A DNA stretch of 64,000 nucleotides from Saprospiraceae bacterium (lineage in GTDB: Bacteria > Bacteroidota > Bacteroidia > Chitinophagales > Saprospiraceae). Under the pieces are notes generated by a model. That model saw nothing but the letters and a program-made list of their open reading frames with translations. It had not been told where the DNA came from and made no database searches. The stretch lies in NCBI GenBank assembly GCA_024103005.1, contig JAGFJA010000021.1:124001-188000 (forward strand), written 5' to 3'. The position numbers were made by a program, and so were the translations under genes. This document shows positions 26,584 through 35,180 of the stretch, piece by piece (positions within the stretch are counted from its first letter, which is position 1; every line of letters begins with the position of its first letter).

Positions 26584-28113
26584 ATGGTTATACTCGGAAA
26601 TAAACCAATAGATCTCAATGACTTTGAAAAAATCGTGCTTCATAAGGAACCTGTTGAAATCGACCCTCAGGCTCTGTCAAGGTGCAATGAGAATCATGAA
26701 TTTTTGAAAAATTTTTCCGATAAAAAAATTATCTACGGAATAAACACAGGGTTTGGGCCCATGGCACAATACCGGATTGAGGATAGTCAGAAAACAGACC
26801 TGCAATTGAACCTGATCAGGTCACACTGTACCGGGAGCGGCACCCTGTTACCTGACTCAGTTGTCAGAAGCATTTTACTTTCAAGGCTTAACACTTTATT
26901 ACTTGGTTTTAGCGGCATCCACGAATCTGTCTTCCATTTACTTGCATATTTTCTAAATAATAATATCCATCCTCATATTTACGAACATGGCAGCGTAGGA
27001 GCAAGTGGAGACCTAGTACAACTTGCACAGGTAGCGTTAAATCTGATAGGCGAAGGAAGGTGTCAATATAATAATGAAACAAAAAGAGTAAGTGATGTAT
27101 TTGACAAACTGCATCTGGCCCCAATCAAAATTGTTGCCCGAGAAGGCTTGGCCATAATTAACGGTACAGCCGGCATGACAGGCATTGGACTAATCAATAT
27201 CATCCGCGCAAAGCAGTTGACCAAGCTGGGAATTATGGCTACTTGCCTGATTAATGAGGTGGTTAATTCCTTTGACGACCATTTTGCACAACCTCTCAAT
27301 GAGGTAAAAAAACACTATGGCCAGAAAATAGTGGCCAGTTACATGCGGGAATTCCTGACTGACAGTAAATGTATCCGAAAACGAGATAATATATATTATA
27401 ACAACATCCCCCACGAATATATTTTGAGTGATAAAGTTCAGGAATATTATTCGTTAAGGTGTGTGCCGCAAATTCTAGGGCCGGTTTGGGATACTATAGA
27501 ATATGCAAATAATATTCTGATTAATGAAATCAACTCTGTCAATGACAATCCAATTATATCGACAGAACATCAATATGTATTTCATGGCGGAAATTTTCAC
27601 GGCGACTATGTTTCACTTGAAATGGACAAAGTGAAAATCGCTATTACCCGTCTATCTATGTTAATGGAAAGACAACTTAATTTCCTTTTAAATGATCACC
27701 TGAACCAAAAATTGCCGCCATTTGTCAATTTAGGTAAACTCGGATTTAACTTTGGTCTTCAAGGTGCGCAATTTACTGCAACTTCTACAACAGCTGAGAA
27801 TCAAACTCTTTCTTTTCCGATGTATGTCCATAGTATCTCATGCAATAAAGATAATCAAGACATTGTGAGCATGGGAAGCAATGCGGCAATGATGACCCGT
27901 AAGGTAATTGACAACACTTTTGAAGTCATGGCAATACACCTGATGACTATTATAACTGCCATTGAATATCTCAACATTAAGGATAACCTTGCCCCTGCTA
28001 CCCAAACTTTCTACAAAGGGATACTGGAGTTTATCCCTCCTGTTACTGATGATCGCCCTCTTTCCGATGTAATAAATCATGCAACGCGACACTTAAAAGA
28101 TTATAATTTCTGA
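26584..28113 (+). CDS. Aromatic amino acid ammonia-lyase, tyrosine ammonia-lyase-like
   Basis: Eliminates ammonia from an aromatic amino acid using the self-made MIO cofactor. The 509-residue protein has the MIO triad Ala140-Ser141-Gly142 (HGSVGASGDL), the catalytic tyrosine loop IIYGINTGFGP (Tyr51) and the EYYSLRCVPQILGP motif. The substrate-selectivity pair is Ser80-His81 (NLIRSHCTG), which reads like histidine ammonia-lyase. However, the whole sequence, including GFGPMAQYRI, NFHGDYVSLEMDK and GFNFGLQGAQFTATSTTAE, is strikingly close to what I recall of the Flavobacterium johnsoniae enzyme shown to be a tyrosine ammonia-lyase that makes 4-coumarate. The reductase gene 3 bases downstream supports the pigment (flexirubin/aryl polyene) setting over histidine breakdown; no hutU, hutI or hutG is nearby. 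The family is certain; the substrate is inferred. Confidence 0.85.
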   Translation: MVILGNKPIDLNDFEKIVLHKEPVEIDPQALSRCNENHEFLKNFSDKKIIYGINTGFGPMAQYRIEDSQKTDLQLNLIRSHCTGSGTLLPDSVVRSILLSRLNTLLLGFSGIHESVFHLLAYFLNNNIHPHIYEHGSVGASGDLVQLAQVALNLIGEGRCQYNNETKRVSDVFDKLHLAPIKIVAREGLAIINGTAGMTGIGLINIIRAKQLTKLGIMATCLINEVVNSFDDHFAQPLNEVKKHYGQKIVASYMREFLTDSKCIRKRDNIYYNNIPHEYILSDKVQEYYSLRCVPQILGPVWDTIEYANNILINEINSVNDNPIISTEHQYVFHGGNFHGDYVSLEMDKVKIAITRLSMLMERQLNFLLNDHLNQKLPPFVNLGKLGFNFGLQGAQFTATSTTAENQTLSFPMYVHSISCNKDNQDIVSMGSNAAMMTRKVIDNTFEVMAIHLMTIITAIEYLNIKDNLAPATQTFYKGILEFIPPVTDDRPLSDVINHATRHLKDYNF

Positions 28114-28116
28114 TTT

Positions 28117-28848
28117 ATGGGGAAATACGCATTTGTAACAGGTGGCAGCAGAGGTATTGGCAGGGCAATTTGTCTGCAATTGGCATCTGACGGTTATAAT
28201 GTCATTGCCACTTATAAAAACAACGACGCTGCGGCAAAGGAACTGATTCAACTTTTAGATAAAATAGGTGGTCAACACCAATTACTCAAATATGATGTCT
28301 CAGACCCTGCAATGACTGAAAAAACCTTATCAGAATGGAGAAAAGCAAATCCTGATATCGATGTCCATATTTTAGTCAATAATTCGGGTATTCGAAAGGA
28401 CAACCTCATGATTTTCATGCCTGATCAGGATTGGAAAACAGTAATCGATACCAACCTCAATTCTTTTTTTTATACGACTAAATTCTTCGTTCAGCTAATG
28501 GCTAAAAAACGTGCCGGCAGAATCATCAACATTGTCTCGCTTTCAGGATTAAAAGGCATGCCCGGCCAGACCAACTACTCTGCCTCCAAAGCAGGTGTCA
28601 TCGGGGCGACCAAGGCGTTAGCCCAGGAAATGGCAAAAAGAAATATCACCGTCAATGCTATTGCCCCCGGTTTTATTAAAACAGATATGACAGATAATCT
28701 TAATGAGGATGAATTACGACAATTGATACCAATGAACCGTTTCGGAAGTGCTGAAGAAGTGGCTTATCTGGCATCCTTCCTGGCAAGTGAAAAGGCCTCA
28801 TATATTACCGGCCAGGTTATTTCCATCAATGGTGGCCTGTACACTTAA
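28117..28848 (+). CDS. 3-oxoacyl-ACP reductase (FabG-type SDR)
   Basis: A 243-residue short-chain dehydrogenase/reductase. It has the NADP-binding TGGSRGIGRAI at the N-terminus, the NNSG (LVNNSGI) structural motif, the catalytic Ser in NIVSLSG, and Tyr-x3-Lys in NYSASKAG; the C-terminal half is FabG-like (NAIAPGFIKTDMT ... GQVISINGG). It would reduce a 3-ketoacyl group on an acyl carrier protein. Its start lies three bases after the ammonia-lyase stop, so the two are co-transcribed. FabG-type reductases with this partner are a standard part of aryl polyene and flexirubin loci, where they work on polyene chains. A role in general fatty acid synthesis is less likely from context. Confidence 0.88.
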   Translation: MGKYAFVTGGSRGIGRAICLQLASDGYNVIATYKNNDAAAKELIQLLDKIGGQHQLLKYDVSDPAMTEKTLSEWRKANPDIDVHILVNNSGIRKDNLMIFMPDQDWKTVIDTNLNSFFYTTKFFVQLMAKKRAGRIINIVSLSGLKGMPGQTNYSASKAGVIGATKALAQEMAKRNITVNAIAPGFIKTDMTDNLNEDELRQLIPMNRFGSAEEVAYLASFLASEKASYITGQVISINGGLYT

Positions 28849-28864
28849 TCAACGATGTATTATC

Positions 28865-29674
28865 TTATATAAAACCGGACGATGTCAGCATTTCTTTCAT
28901 CTCCTGGTGGATTGCACGGGCTTGGTCTTTAATTTGTTCTTCATCACCGGCATAAATTATTTGACGACTGTAATTGGCAAGTATGCCCACCGTTTTCCCC
29001 GATAAATAGGGTTTTATATCCCCTAATTTTCCACCCTGAGCGCCAAAACCGGGTACCAGCATAAAATGATCGGGAGCAATTTCTCTAATAAAATCAAATT
29101 CTTTAAGGTTATTTGCACCGACGACCATCATCGTATTATTGATAGTTCCCCAAGAAAGACTCTTTTCTAAAACATTTATATATAATGGCTTATTATTACC
29201 CATATTCAGTACCTGTAAATCATTACTCCCGGGATTGGATGTTTTAACTAAAATAATTGCCCATTTTCCCGGGAATTCAAGATAAGGTAGTACAGAATCT
29301 TTTCCCATGTAAGGAGATAAAGTCACCGCATCGACATTTAGATTCTCAAAAAATGCCTTAGCGTACATTTTCGCCGTATTGCCGATATCTCCGCGCTTGG
29401 CATCAGCTATGACAAAATGTTCTTTACCAATGTAATTGATAACTCGTTCCAGGCTGGCCCATCCTTTAGACCCGAAAGCTTCAAAAAAAGCCGTGTTGGG
29501 TTTAAACGCTACACAATGTTCAGCAGTAGCATTAATTACCATTTTACAGAATTCAAAAAGCGGATCTTCCGTCGAAAGTATATAATCCGGAATCTTTTCC
29601 AAATCGGGATCTAAACCTACACACAGAAAACTTCCTTTCTTTAAAATGTTCCTTGTAAGCGTATCCAAATTCAT
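28865..29674 (-). CDS. pyrF: Orotidine 5'-phosphate decarboxylase (type 2)
   Basis: Last step of UMP synthesis, decarboxylating OMP. The 269-residue protein is of the longer PyrF type 2 seen in Bacteroidota, Actinobacteria and Myxococcota. Visible motifs are LCVGLDPD near the N-terminus, FKPNTAFFEAFG, the catalytic DAKRGDIGNTA (Asp-x-Lys-x-x-Asp), ALSPY-like VTLSPYMGKDS, and VPGFGAQGG for phosphate binding. It follows the NifU-domain gene by 14 bases on the same strand and is probably co-transcribed with mrp and that gene. It ends convergently with the FabG gene, with a gap of only 16 bases. Confidence 0.93.
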   Translation of the reverse strand: MNLDTLTRNILKKGSFLCVGLDPDLEKIPDYILSTEDPLFEFCKMVINATAEHCVAFKPNTAFFEAFGSKGWASLERVINYIGKEHFVIADAKRGDIGNTAKMYAKAFFENLNVDAVTLSPYMGKDSVLPYLEFPGKWAIILVKTSNPGSNDLQVLNMGNNKPLYINVLEKSLSWGTINNTMMVVGANNLKEFDFIREIAPDHFMLVPGFGAQGGKLGDIKPYLSGKTVGILANYSRQIIYAGDEEQIKDQARAIHQEMKEMLTSSGFI

Positions 29675-29688
29675 ACTTGCAGGAACTT

Positions 29689-29934
29689 TTATTCTACCAG
29701 GGCACCCTGAACTTCAATACTGGTGATCTCAGGTACTCTGTGTTTCAATACTTGTTCCACTCCGCCTTTCAATGTCATGGCTGACATCGTACACATACCG
29801 CAGTTGCCAAGCCACCTAACGATCAGCCTGCTGTTATCTATGATTTCAACGACTTCAATATCGCCGCCATCGACATGGAGATGAGGCCTTATTTCATCCA
29901 ATGCAGATTCTACCTTTACTAATAAATCTTCCAT
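29689..29934 (-). CDS. NifU C-terminal-domain Fe-S scaffold protein
   Basis: An 81-residue protein consisting of the NifU C-terminal (Nfu) domain alone. The two cysteines that bind a bridging Fe-S cluster are present (CGMC, Cys45 and Cys48), in the context DGGDIEVVEI ... GNCGMCTMS.MTLKGGVE. Such proteins carry 4Fe-4S clusters to apo-enzymes. Its ATG lies two bases after the stop of the Mrp ATPase gene, so translation is coupled. Both gene products belong to Fe-S cluster assembly, which supports the call. Confidence 0.92.
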   Translation of the reverse strand: MEDLLVKVESALDEIRPHLHVDGGDIEVVEIIDNSRLIVRWLGNCGMCTMSAMTLKGGVEQVLKHRVPEITSIEVQGALVE

Positions 29935-29936
29935 TG

Positions 29937-31031
29937 TTATGCTTTGATTTCAACTATTTTAGCTTTGCCTTGAGTTTCAAGGACTTTATTTAGCTGCAAG
30001 ATAAGATTTTTTCCTATTTCCTCAAACAACTTTGAATTTCCTTCTTTTATATCAGTCCTGTAAGCAATACCCTGATCCCCGGACTCTCTGAGGCTCATGG
30101 TCAGAGGAACCTGACCTAGCACCCTCGACCTGCTGGCAGCAGCTAATCTTTCACCTCCACCTTCACCAAAAATATAATATTTATTATTTGGCAGTTCCTC
30201 AGGCGTAAACCATGCCATATTCTCTACAATACCGATTATCGGAACACTTATCTGCTCCATTCGGAACATATTCATTGCTCTTAAGGCATCGGCATAAGCC
30301 ACTTCTTGTGGTGTAGTTACAATAACGGAGCCTGAAAGAGGAACAGTCTGAACAAGGGTCAATTGTATATCACCGGTTCCCGGCGGTAAGTCAACAATCA
30401 TAAAATCCAATTCATCCCAGACGGTATCTTCAATAAATTGTTTAATTATTCCCGTCAATCGTGGTCCACGCAGCACAACTGCTTGATCGGGCTCTATAAT
30501 ATTACCGATAGACATAGTCTGTACTCCATTTACATCTATAGGAACGAGTTTTGTTTTCCCATAGACATCAGTAACAGATGGTCGTTGTCCTTTAAGACCT
30601 AACATGGTAGGAAGTGAGGGTCCGTATATGTCAGCATCCAGAAGCCCTACTTTATAACCTAACCTGTTGAGGGCGAATGCAAGGTTAACTGAAATAGTTG
30701 ACTTCCCTACTCCTCCCTTTCCTGACGCAACAGCAATGATATGCTTTATCTGCGGCAGAGGAGAAGGCTTACCTACCAGGTCATTTGACCTGGTCACCAT
30801 ATGCACATCAACATCGAGCTCAGGATAAGTAGCTTGCACAGTGAAAACAATCGCCTGATGGAGATTTCCCTTATCGGTACTGTCAAGTGTATTTGAATAA
30901 ATTAAAACCTGTAACTGATCACCATCTAAAATGATATCTTTTAATAATCCGGAGGCAATAATATTCTGCCCTGTCTTCGGATCTTTTATAGTAGTTAATA
31001 ATTGTTTGATTTCTGTAACATTAAATTCCAT
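29937..31031 (-). CDS. Mrp/NBP35-family P-loop ATPase (Fe-S cluster carrier)
   Basis: A 364-residue protein with an N-terminal MIP18/DUF59 domain (about 1-80) and an Mrp ATPase domain: deviant Walker A GKGGVGKS (104-111), LLDADIYGPSLPTMLG, and DLPPGTGDIQLTL. It is expected to load or carry Fe-S clusters together with the downstream Nfu-type protein. The C-terminal CxxC that bridges the cluster in ApbC/Nbp35 proteins is missing: the equivalent stretch reads VENMAWFTPEELPNNKYY without cysteine. I chose the ATG giving MEFNVTEIKQ; the in-frame extension to 31070 adds a dubious 13 residues. Confidence 0.9.
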   Translation of the reverse strand: MEFNVTEIKQLLTTIKDPKTGQNIIASGLLKDIILDGDQLQVLIYSNTLDSTDKGNLHQAIVFTVQATYPELDVDVHMVTRSNDLVGKPSPLPQIKHIIAVASGKGGVGKSTISVNLAFALNRLGYKVGLLDADIYGPSLPTMLGLKGQRPSVTDVYGKTKLVPIDVNGVQTMSIGNIIEPDQAVVLRGPRLTGIIKQFIEDTVWDELDFMIVDLPPGTGDIQLTLVQTVPLSGSVIVTTPQEVAYADALRAMNMFRMEQISVPIIGIVENMAWFTPEELPNNKYYIFGEGGGERLAAASRSRVLGQVPLTMSLRESGDQGIAYRTDIKEGNSKLFEEIGKNLILQLNKVLETQGKAKIVEIKA

Positions 31032-31334
31032 GCCACTGTAACATATTTTTAACAAAAAAGTTGATGGCACGATTAATTTACTTTAAAAAAATAATAATCT
31101 ATATACATATTGTTAATCTTTTAATTATATATTATTTAATTTAAAATATTAAATATTAAAACAATTTTTATAAATGCATGGTCTATTACGAAAACAATTT
31201 ATTTTACCGGAAAAATTGGCATAAATGGTCAATAATATTCCATTTTAATATGTTGCAAATTTGGCAGAATTTATCCGTCAGGGATGATTTATTATTCCAA
31301 AATCATTGTTTTTCTTAATTTGCAGCCTGTATTT
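31032..31334. other. Divergent AT-rich intergenic region, mrp / glycosyltransferase
   Basis: About 300 bases, extremely AT-rich between 31080 and 31180, with short overlapping AATATTAA-type direct repeats around 31145-31165. It should hold two outward promoters, but I cannot point to a good TANNTTTG element for either gene. No RNA gene or hairpin terminator is visible. Confidence 0.4.
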
Positions 31335-32327
31335 ATGTTGCCAAATCAAAATATCTGTATTGTCACTCCTGTATTCAATGACTGGGAATGCCTTGCTGTT
31401 CTGTATCATGAATTAAAGAAAGTTTTTCAGGATTTGCCACATAACTTTGTATTATTAGCTGTCAATGATGGCAGTACACAAGCCATCCCGGATAATTACA
31501 AACTTTTTCAAGAACTTGATATAAATTCCGGAGTTAAGTGGCTTAATGAAGAAATCCTTATTCTCGAACTTCAGAGAAATCTGGGACATCAAAAAGCCAT
31601 TGCTTGTGGAATATCAGTAGCAGAAAAGTTATTCAATCCTGATTATGTCATCGTAATGGATTCTGACGGCGAAGACAAGCCGGAAGATATCGTCAGGCTC
31701 ATTGATGCAGACCTTAAAGGTGATAAAATAATATTTGCACAGCGAAAAAGCAGGCAGGAAAGCCGGATGTTTAAATATATGTACCGCATTTACAAACTGG
31801 TTTTCAAGCTGTTAAGCGGATATATTATTTCATTCGGAAATTTTGTTCTCATACCACGAAATCAACTTTCACATCTGGTTTACATTTCTGAGATTTGGAA
31901 TCATTTTCCCGGAGGTATCATGAGGTCTAAGCTACCATATATCAGTGTTCCTATAGATCGTGGACGGCGATACAAGGGTCATTCAAAGATGAACATGGTT
32001 TCATTGATTCAGCATGGTATAAGCAGCATCACTGTCAATATTGATATTGTCTCCGTCAGATTATTGATATTCTCAGTAATTCTGATGTCTTTAACCTTCG
32101 TATTATTCTGCACCTTACTGGGCATGAGGATTTTTACAGATTATACCATTCCGGGATGGACCTCAACGATAGCCATCGGTCTGTTAATGATTCTTTTACA
32201 ATCATTTTTTTTCTCCCTGCTGTTGACATTCATGGTATTAAATGCCCGGGTTCAGAAAAATTTCATACCGGCAATCAATCATTTAGATTACATTCGCTCT
32301 TTGAATCAATATAAAATGAATGACTAG
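31335..32327 (+). CDS. Family 2 glycosyltransferase, DPM1/GtrB-like, membrane-bound
   Basis: A 330-residue inverting glycosyltransferase. The GT-A domain begins NICIVTPVFNDWE, has LAVNDGS and the metal-binding DxD-type motif VMDSDGEDKPED, and a QRKSRQESRMFKYMYR stretch typical of polyprenyl-phosphate sugar synthases. Two C-terminal membrane helices (about 235-310) complete the GtrB/DPM1 layout. It most likely moves a sugar from a nucleotide donor to undecaprenyl phosphate, giving a lipid donor for the GT39-type protein two genes on. I chose the internal ATG that gives MLPNQNICIV; an upstream extension has no similarity. Its stop overlaps the next gene by 8 bases. Confidence 0.85.
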   Translation: MLPNQNICIVTPVFNDWECLAVLYHELKKVFQDLPHNFVLLAVNDGSTQAIPDNYKLFQELDINSGVKWLNEEILILELQRNLGHQKAIACGISVAEKLFNPDYVIVMDSDGEDKPEDIVRLIDADLKGDKIIFAQRKSRQESRMFKYMYRIYKLVFKLLSGYIISFGNFVLIPRNQLSHLVYISEIWNHFPGGIMRSKLPYISVPIDRGRRYKGHSKMNMVSLIQHGISSITVNIDIVSVRLLIFSVILMSLTFVLFCTLLGMRIFTDYTIPGWTSTIAIGLLMILLQSFFFSLLLTFMVLNARVQKNFIPAINHLDYIRSLNQYKMND

Positions 32328-33030
32328 TATAGATTATATTGGAAATGAACTGGAACTATTCAAGTATGCCAGGAATTGGAAATTATATTACTGTAAAGCC
32401 ATTGACCCCTTTATTAAAGGAGATGTTTGTGAAGTAGGTGCCGGATTGGGAGGCACAACTACAGCTCTGATTAATTCAAAAACAAAAACCTGGCTGGCAA
32501 TAGAACCTGACGGACAACTGGCTTCTCAGATAAGTTCTGAAATGATTGGTAATCCACATAAAGACAAGGTTAAAGTTTTTCAGGGAACACTGGCTGATTT
32601 AGATCAGGGCAAACTGTTTGATACGATTATGTACATTGATGTAATCGAACATATCGAAAAGGATCGGGAAGAATTTGATCTTGCCCTGAAAAGGTTAAGA
32701 CCGGGCGGGCACTTAATTATTCTTGTCCCTGCTTTTAATTTTCTGTACAATGAATTTGACAAGAATATTGGTCACTTCAGAAGATACAACAAACCTATGT
32801 TAAATGCATTGGCTAAAGGAAGGCAAGTTAGAAAGGTAAAGTTAGTTTACTACGACTGTTTAGGACTTTTTGCCTCAGTGGTAAATAAACTGTTCTTAAA
32901 AAAACCTGTTCCTTCTGCCCGGGATATCCGACTGTGGGACGAGAAATTGATACCGGTATCGAAATTGATTGATCCATTGATTTTCCGGTCATTTGGCAAG
33001 TCTCTTATCGGAGTTTGGCAAAAAAATTGA
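32320..33030 (+). CDS. Class I SAM-dependent methyltransferase
   Basis: A 236-residue methyltransferase with the SAM-binding motif I GDVCEVGAGLGGTT, motif II acidic residue in WLAIEPDG, and FDTIMYIDVIEHIEKD followed by LRPGGHLIILVPA, the layout of UbiE/Methyltransf_11-type enzymes. The region after this (FDKNIGHFRRY) is common in sugar- or polyketide-modifying members. It overlaps the glycosyltransferase upstream by 8 bases and is followed 28 bases later by the GT39-type gene, so it probably acts in the same glycan or lipid-linked sugar pathway. The acceptor is unknown. Confidence 0.85.
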   Translation: MTSIDYIGNELELFKYARNWKLYYCKAIDPFIKGDVCEVGAGLGGTTTALINSKTKTWLAIEPDGQLASQISSEMIGNPHKDKVKVFQGTLADLDQGKLFDTIMYIDVIEHIEKDREEFDLALKRLRPGGHLIILVPAFNFLYNEFDKNIGHFRRYNKPMLNALAKGRQVRKVKLVYYDCLGLFASVVNKLFLKKPVPSARDIRLWDEKLIPVSKLIDPLIFRSFGKSLIGVWQKN

Positions 33031-33058
33031 ATCTATTCTATCATTAATTGTAGTCAAT

Positions 33059-35167
33059 ATGGAAAAAACAAATACGATAACTGATTGGAATATTAAGGAA
33101 AGCTTGTTCAAAAAATTATTTTGGGGACTTTCTTTGCTGGTTTTCATTGGTATGCCACTACTTAGCTCTGATTTCGGAATAACCGGTGATGAATTGGTAC
33201 ACAAGCAAAATGGTGAAAATGTCTTGAAATATTTGCAGACTGGTGGGGCCGATACAACTTATCGTACCTATAAAAATCTCTATTTGTATGGTGCACTCTT
33301 TGATGCAAGTGCAGCTATGGTGTATGAGAATATGCCCAACACTGATCCCTATACAGTCCGGCATTTTATGAATGCACTTTTCGGAGCGTCATTGATGATA
33401 TTTACCGGATTGCTGGCACGACAGTTGAGTCGAAGCTGGTTAGTCGCACTTCTGTCCCTCCTGCTTACCCTCTTATCCCCCAGAATATTTGGTGACAGTA
33501 TGAATAACCCGAAAGATATACCTTTTGCCATGGCATACGTCATGTCCATCCTGGGAATCATCAGATTTAATTCCTTCCTCCCAAAATGGGACTGGGAATC
33601 GGCCATATTTTTGGGACTATCGATGTCGCTGGCACTGAACATACGTGTGGGCGGCCTCTTGCTGATGGCCTACTTTGGTTTATATACCATAGTAAATTTA
33701 TATTTAAAAAGAAATGAATTTAAAAATGCAGGGATTAATTCTTTATCCATCATCGGAAAATCTATAATCTTAGGAATCATATCCTTCTTTCTGGGGTTAA
33801 TTTTCTTTCCATATTCACATGCAGCGCCAATAACTAACACCCTTTCAGCCCTTAAAGTGATGTCTAATTTTGACGTCGCCATTAGGATGTTGTTTGAAGG
33901 GAGGGAATTATGGTCAGATGAAATCCCATGGTATTACATCCCTAAATGGCTTAGTATGGCAATTCCCATCAGCGTCATTGTTGGTTTTATCCTGTTTTTT
34001 GTCAGAATTAAAAATATCCTAAAAAGCAGAGATTGGCTGCCCGTAGTCTTTGTCATCTTTGTAGGCGTATTTCCTGTTATATATGCGGTTTACAAGCACA
34101 GTTCGCTTTATGATGGTATCCGACACTTTATGTTTATCATGCCAATGATAAATGTACTTGCTGCATTAGGCTGGGCATCACTTTTTTATGCTTTCTTTAA
34201 TGGAAAACTAAGATGGGTCACTCCTGTCATACTTGGCGTGTTACTTATTCTGCCACTAAGATTTATGATAGCCAACCATCCAAATGAGTATGTTTATTTC
34301 AATGAATTATACGGCGGTATTAAAAATGCCTACGGCGAATATGAGACAGATTATTGGATGAATAGCATGCGGGAACTTTCTCTATGGCTGATAAAAAATG
34401 ATGAACGCATCAAGAAAGGGGAAAAAATAGTTGTCTGCACCAATAGTATCGACCCGGTAAAACATTACTTTGAACGCTATGCTCCTAATGTTCAGATAAT
34501 TTATGCTACATATAAAAACAGATACCGTCAGAAAGCTGATTATTATCTCTCCATTCCCCGATTTATTGACTCAGATTTACTAAAAAACGGTGCTTGGCCA
34601 CCTAAGAAACTGGTACAGTCAGTGAAGGTAGATGGTATCATGATCGGTGCGCTTTCAGAATATCCGGATACACTCACTTATGCCGGCCTTAAAGCAGTTA
34701 AAGACCAGAATCTCAAATTGGCCACAAAATATTTTACAGAAGCCCTTGCAAATGACGATAAAAATGAAGTAGCTATTCTGGAGTTGATTAATGCATATAT
34801 TAATCAGGATTCGTTGGAGAAAGCTAATTATTGGGTCAGTAAAGGGTTGGACCTTACACCTAATAATGAAGATATACTGCTTGCAAAGGGGCTTTTGCTC
34901 ATGAGGCAAAATAAAGTCAGAGAAGCATATGATTACATAGATAGGTGTAAAAAATTGAACAAACGTAATGCCATAGCATTTTTCTATAGTGCCATTATCA
35001 TGGATAATCAAAAGAATTACAGTGCCGCCCTCGAAGACCTTCAAAGGGTTATAGAGCAGGCACCTAATTTCAAACAGGCATATCTGCTGGGAGCACAAAT
35101 CATGCAAAATAGTGGCAATCCGGATGCTGCAGCTAAGTATATGGAATATGCCAATCAATTAAAATAA
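33059..35167 (+). CDS. GT39-like integral membrane glycosyltransferase with C-terminal TPR repeats
   Basis: A 702-residue protein. The N-terminal 420 residues hold about ten membrane helices with an acidic first periplasmic loop ([17 protein letters not shown]), the GT-C fold pattern of PMT/ArnT-type enzymes that use polyprenyl-phosphate sugars; the motif [14 protein letters not shown] is conserved in this Bacteroidota group. A soluble region (about 425-540) follows. From about residue 545 to the end there are four TPR units (for example [18 protein letters not shown] and [18 protein letters not shown]). The start is the ATG giving MEKTNTITD; an in-frame extension into the previous gene is unlikely. 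Together with the DPM1-like transferase upstream it could glycosylate a protein or lipid outside the membrane. Confidence 0.8.
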   Translation: MEKTNTITDWNIKESLFKKLFWGLSLLVFIGMPLLSSDFGITGDELVHKQNGENVLKYLQTGGADTTYRTYKNLYLYGALFDASAAMVYENMPNTDPYTVRHFMNALFGASLMIFTGLLARQLSRSWLVALLSLLLTLLSPRIFGDSMNNPKDIPFAMAYVMSILGIIRFNSFLPKWDWESAIFLGLSMSLALNIRVGGLLLMAYFGLYTIVNLYLKRNEFKNAGINSLSIIGKSIILGIISFFLGLIFFPYSHAAPITNTLSALKVMSNFDVAIRMLFEGRELWSDEIPWYYIPKWLSMAIPISVIVGFILFFVRIKNILKSRDWLPVVFVIFVGVFPVIYAVYKHSSLYDGIRHFMFIMPMINVLAALGWASLFYAFFNGKLRWVTPVILGVLLILPLRFMIANHPNEYVYFNELYGGIKNAYGEYETDYWMNSMRELSLWLIKNDERIKKGEKIVVCTNSIDPVKHYFERYAPNVQIIYATYKNRYRQKADYYLSIPRFIDSDLLKNGAWPPKKLVQSVKVDGIMIGALSEYPDTLTYAGLKAVKDQNLKLATKYFTEALANDDKNEVAILELINAYINQDSLEKANYWVSKGLDLTPNNEDILLAKGLLLMRQNKVREAYDYIDRCKKLNKRNAIAFFYSAIIMDNQKNYSAALEDLQRVIEQAPNFKQAYLLGAQIMQNSGNPDAAAKYMEYANQLK

Positions 35168-35180
35168 TATTCTCATAGCA

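Noticed and set aside
26584-28113. Histidine ammonia-lyase of a hut operon
   Set aside because: The MIO fold and the Ser-His pair allow it, but no other hut gene is present and overall similarity and the FabG partner favour the tyrosine type.
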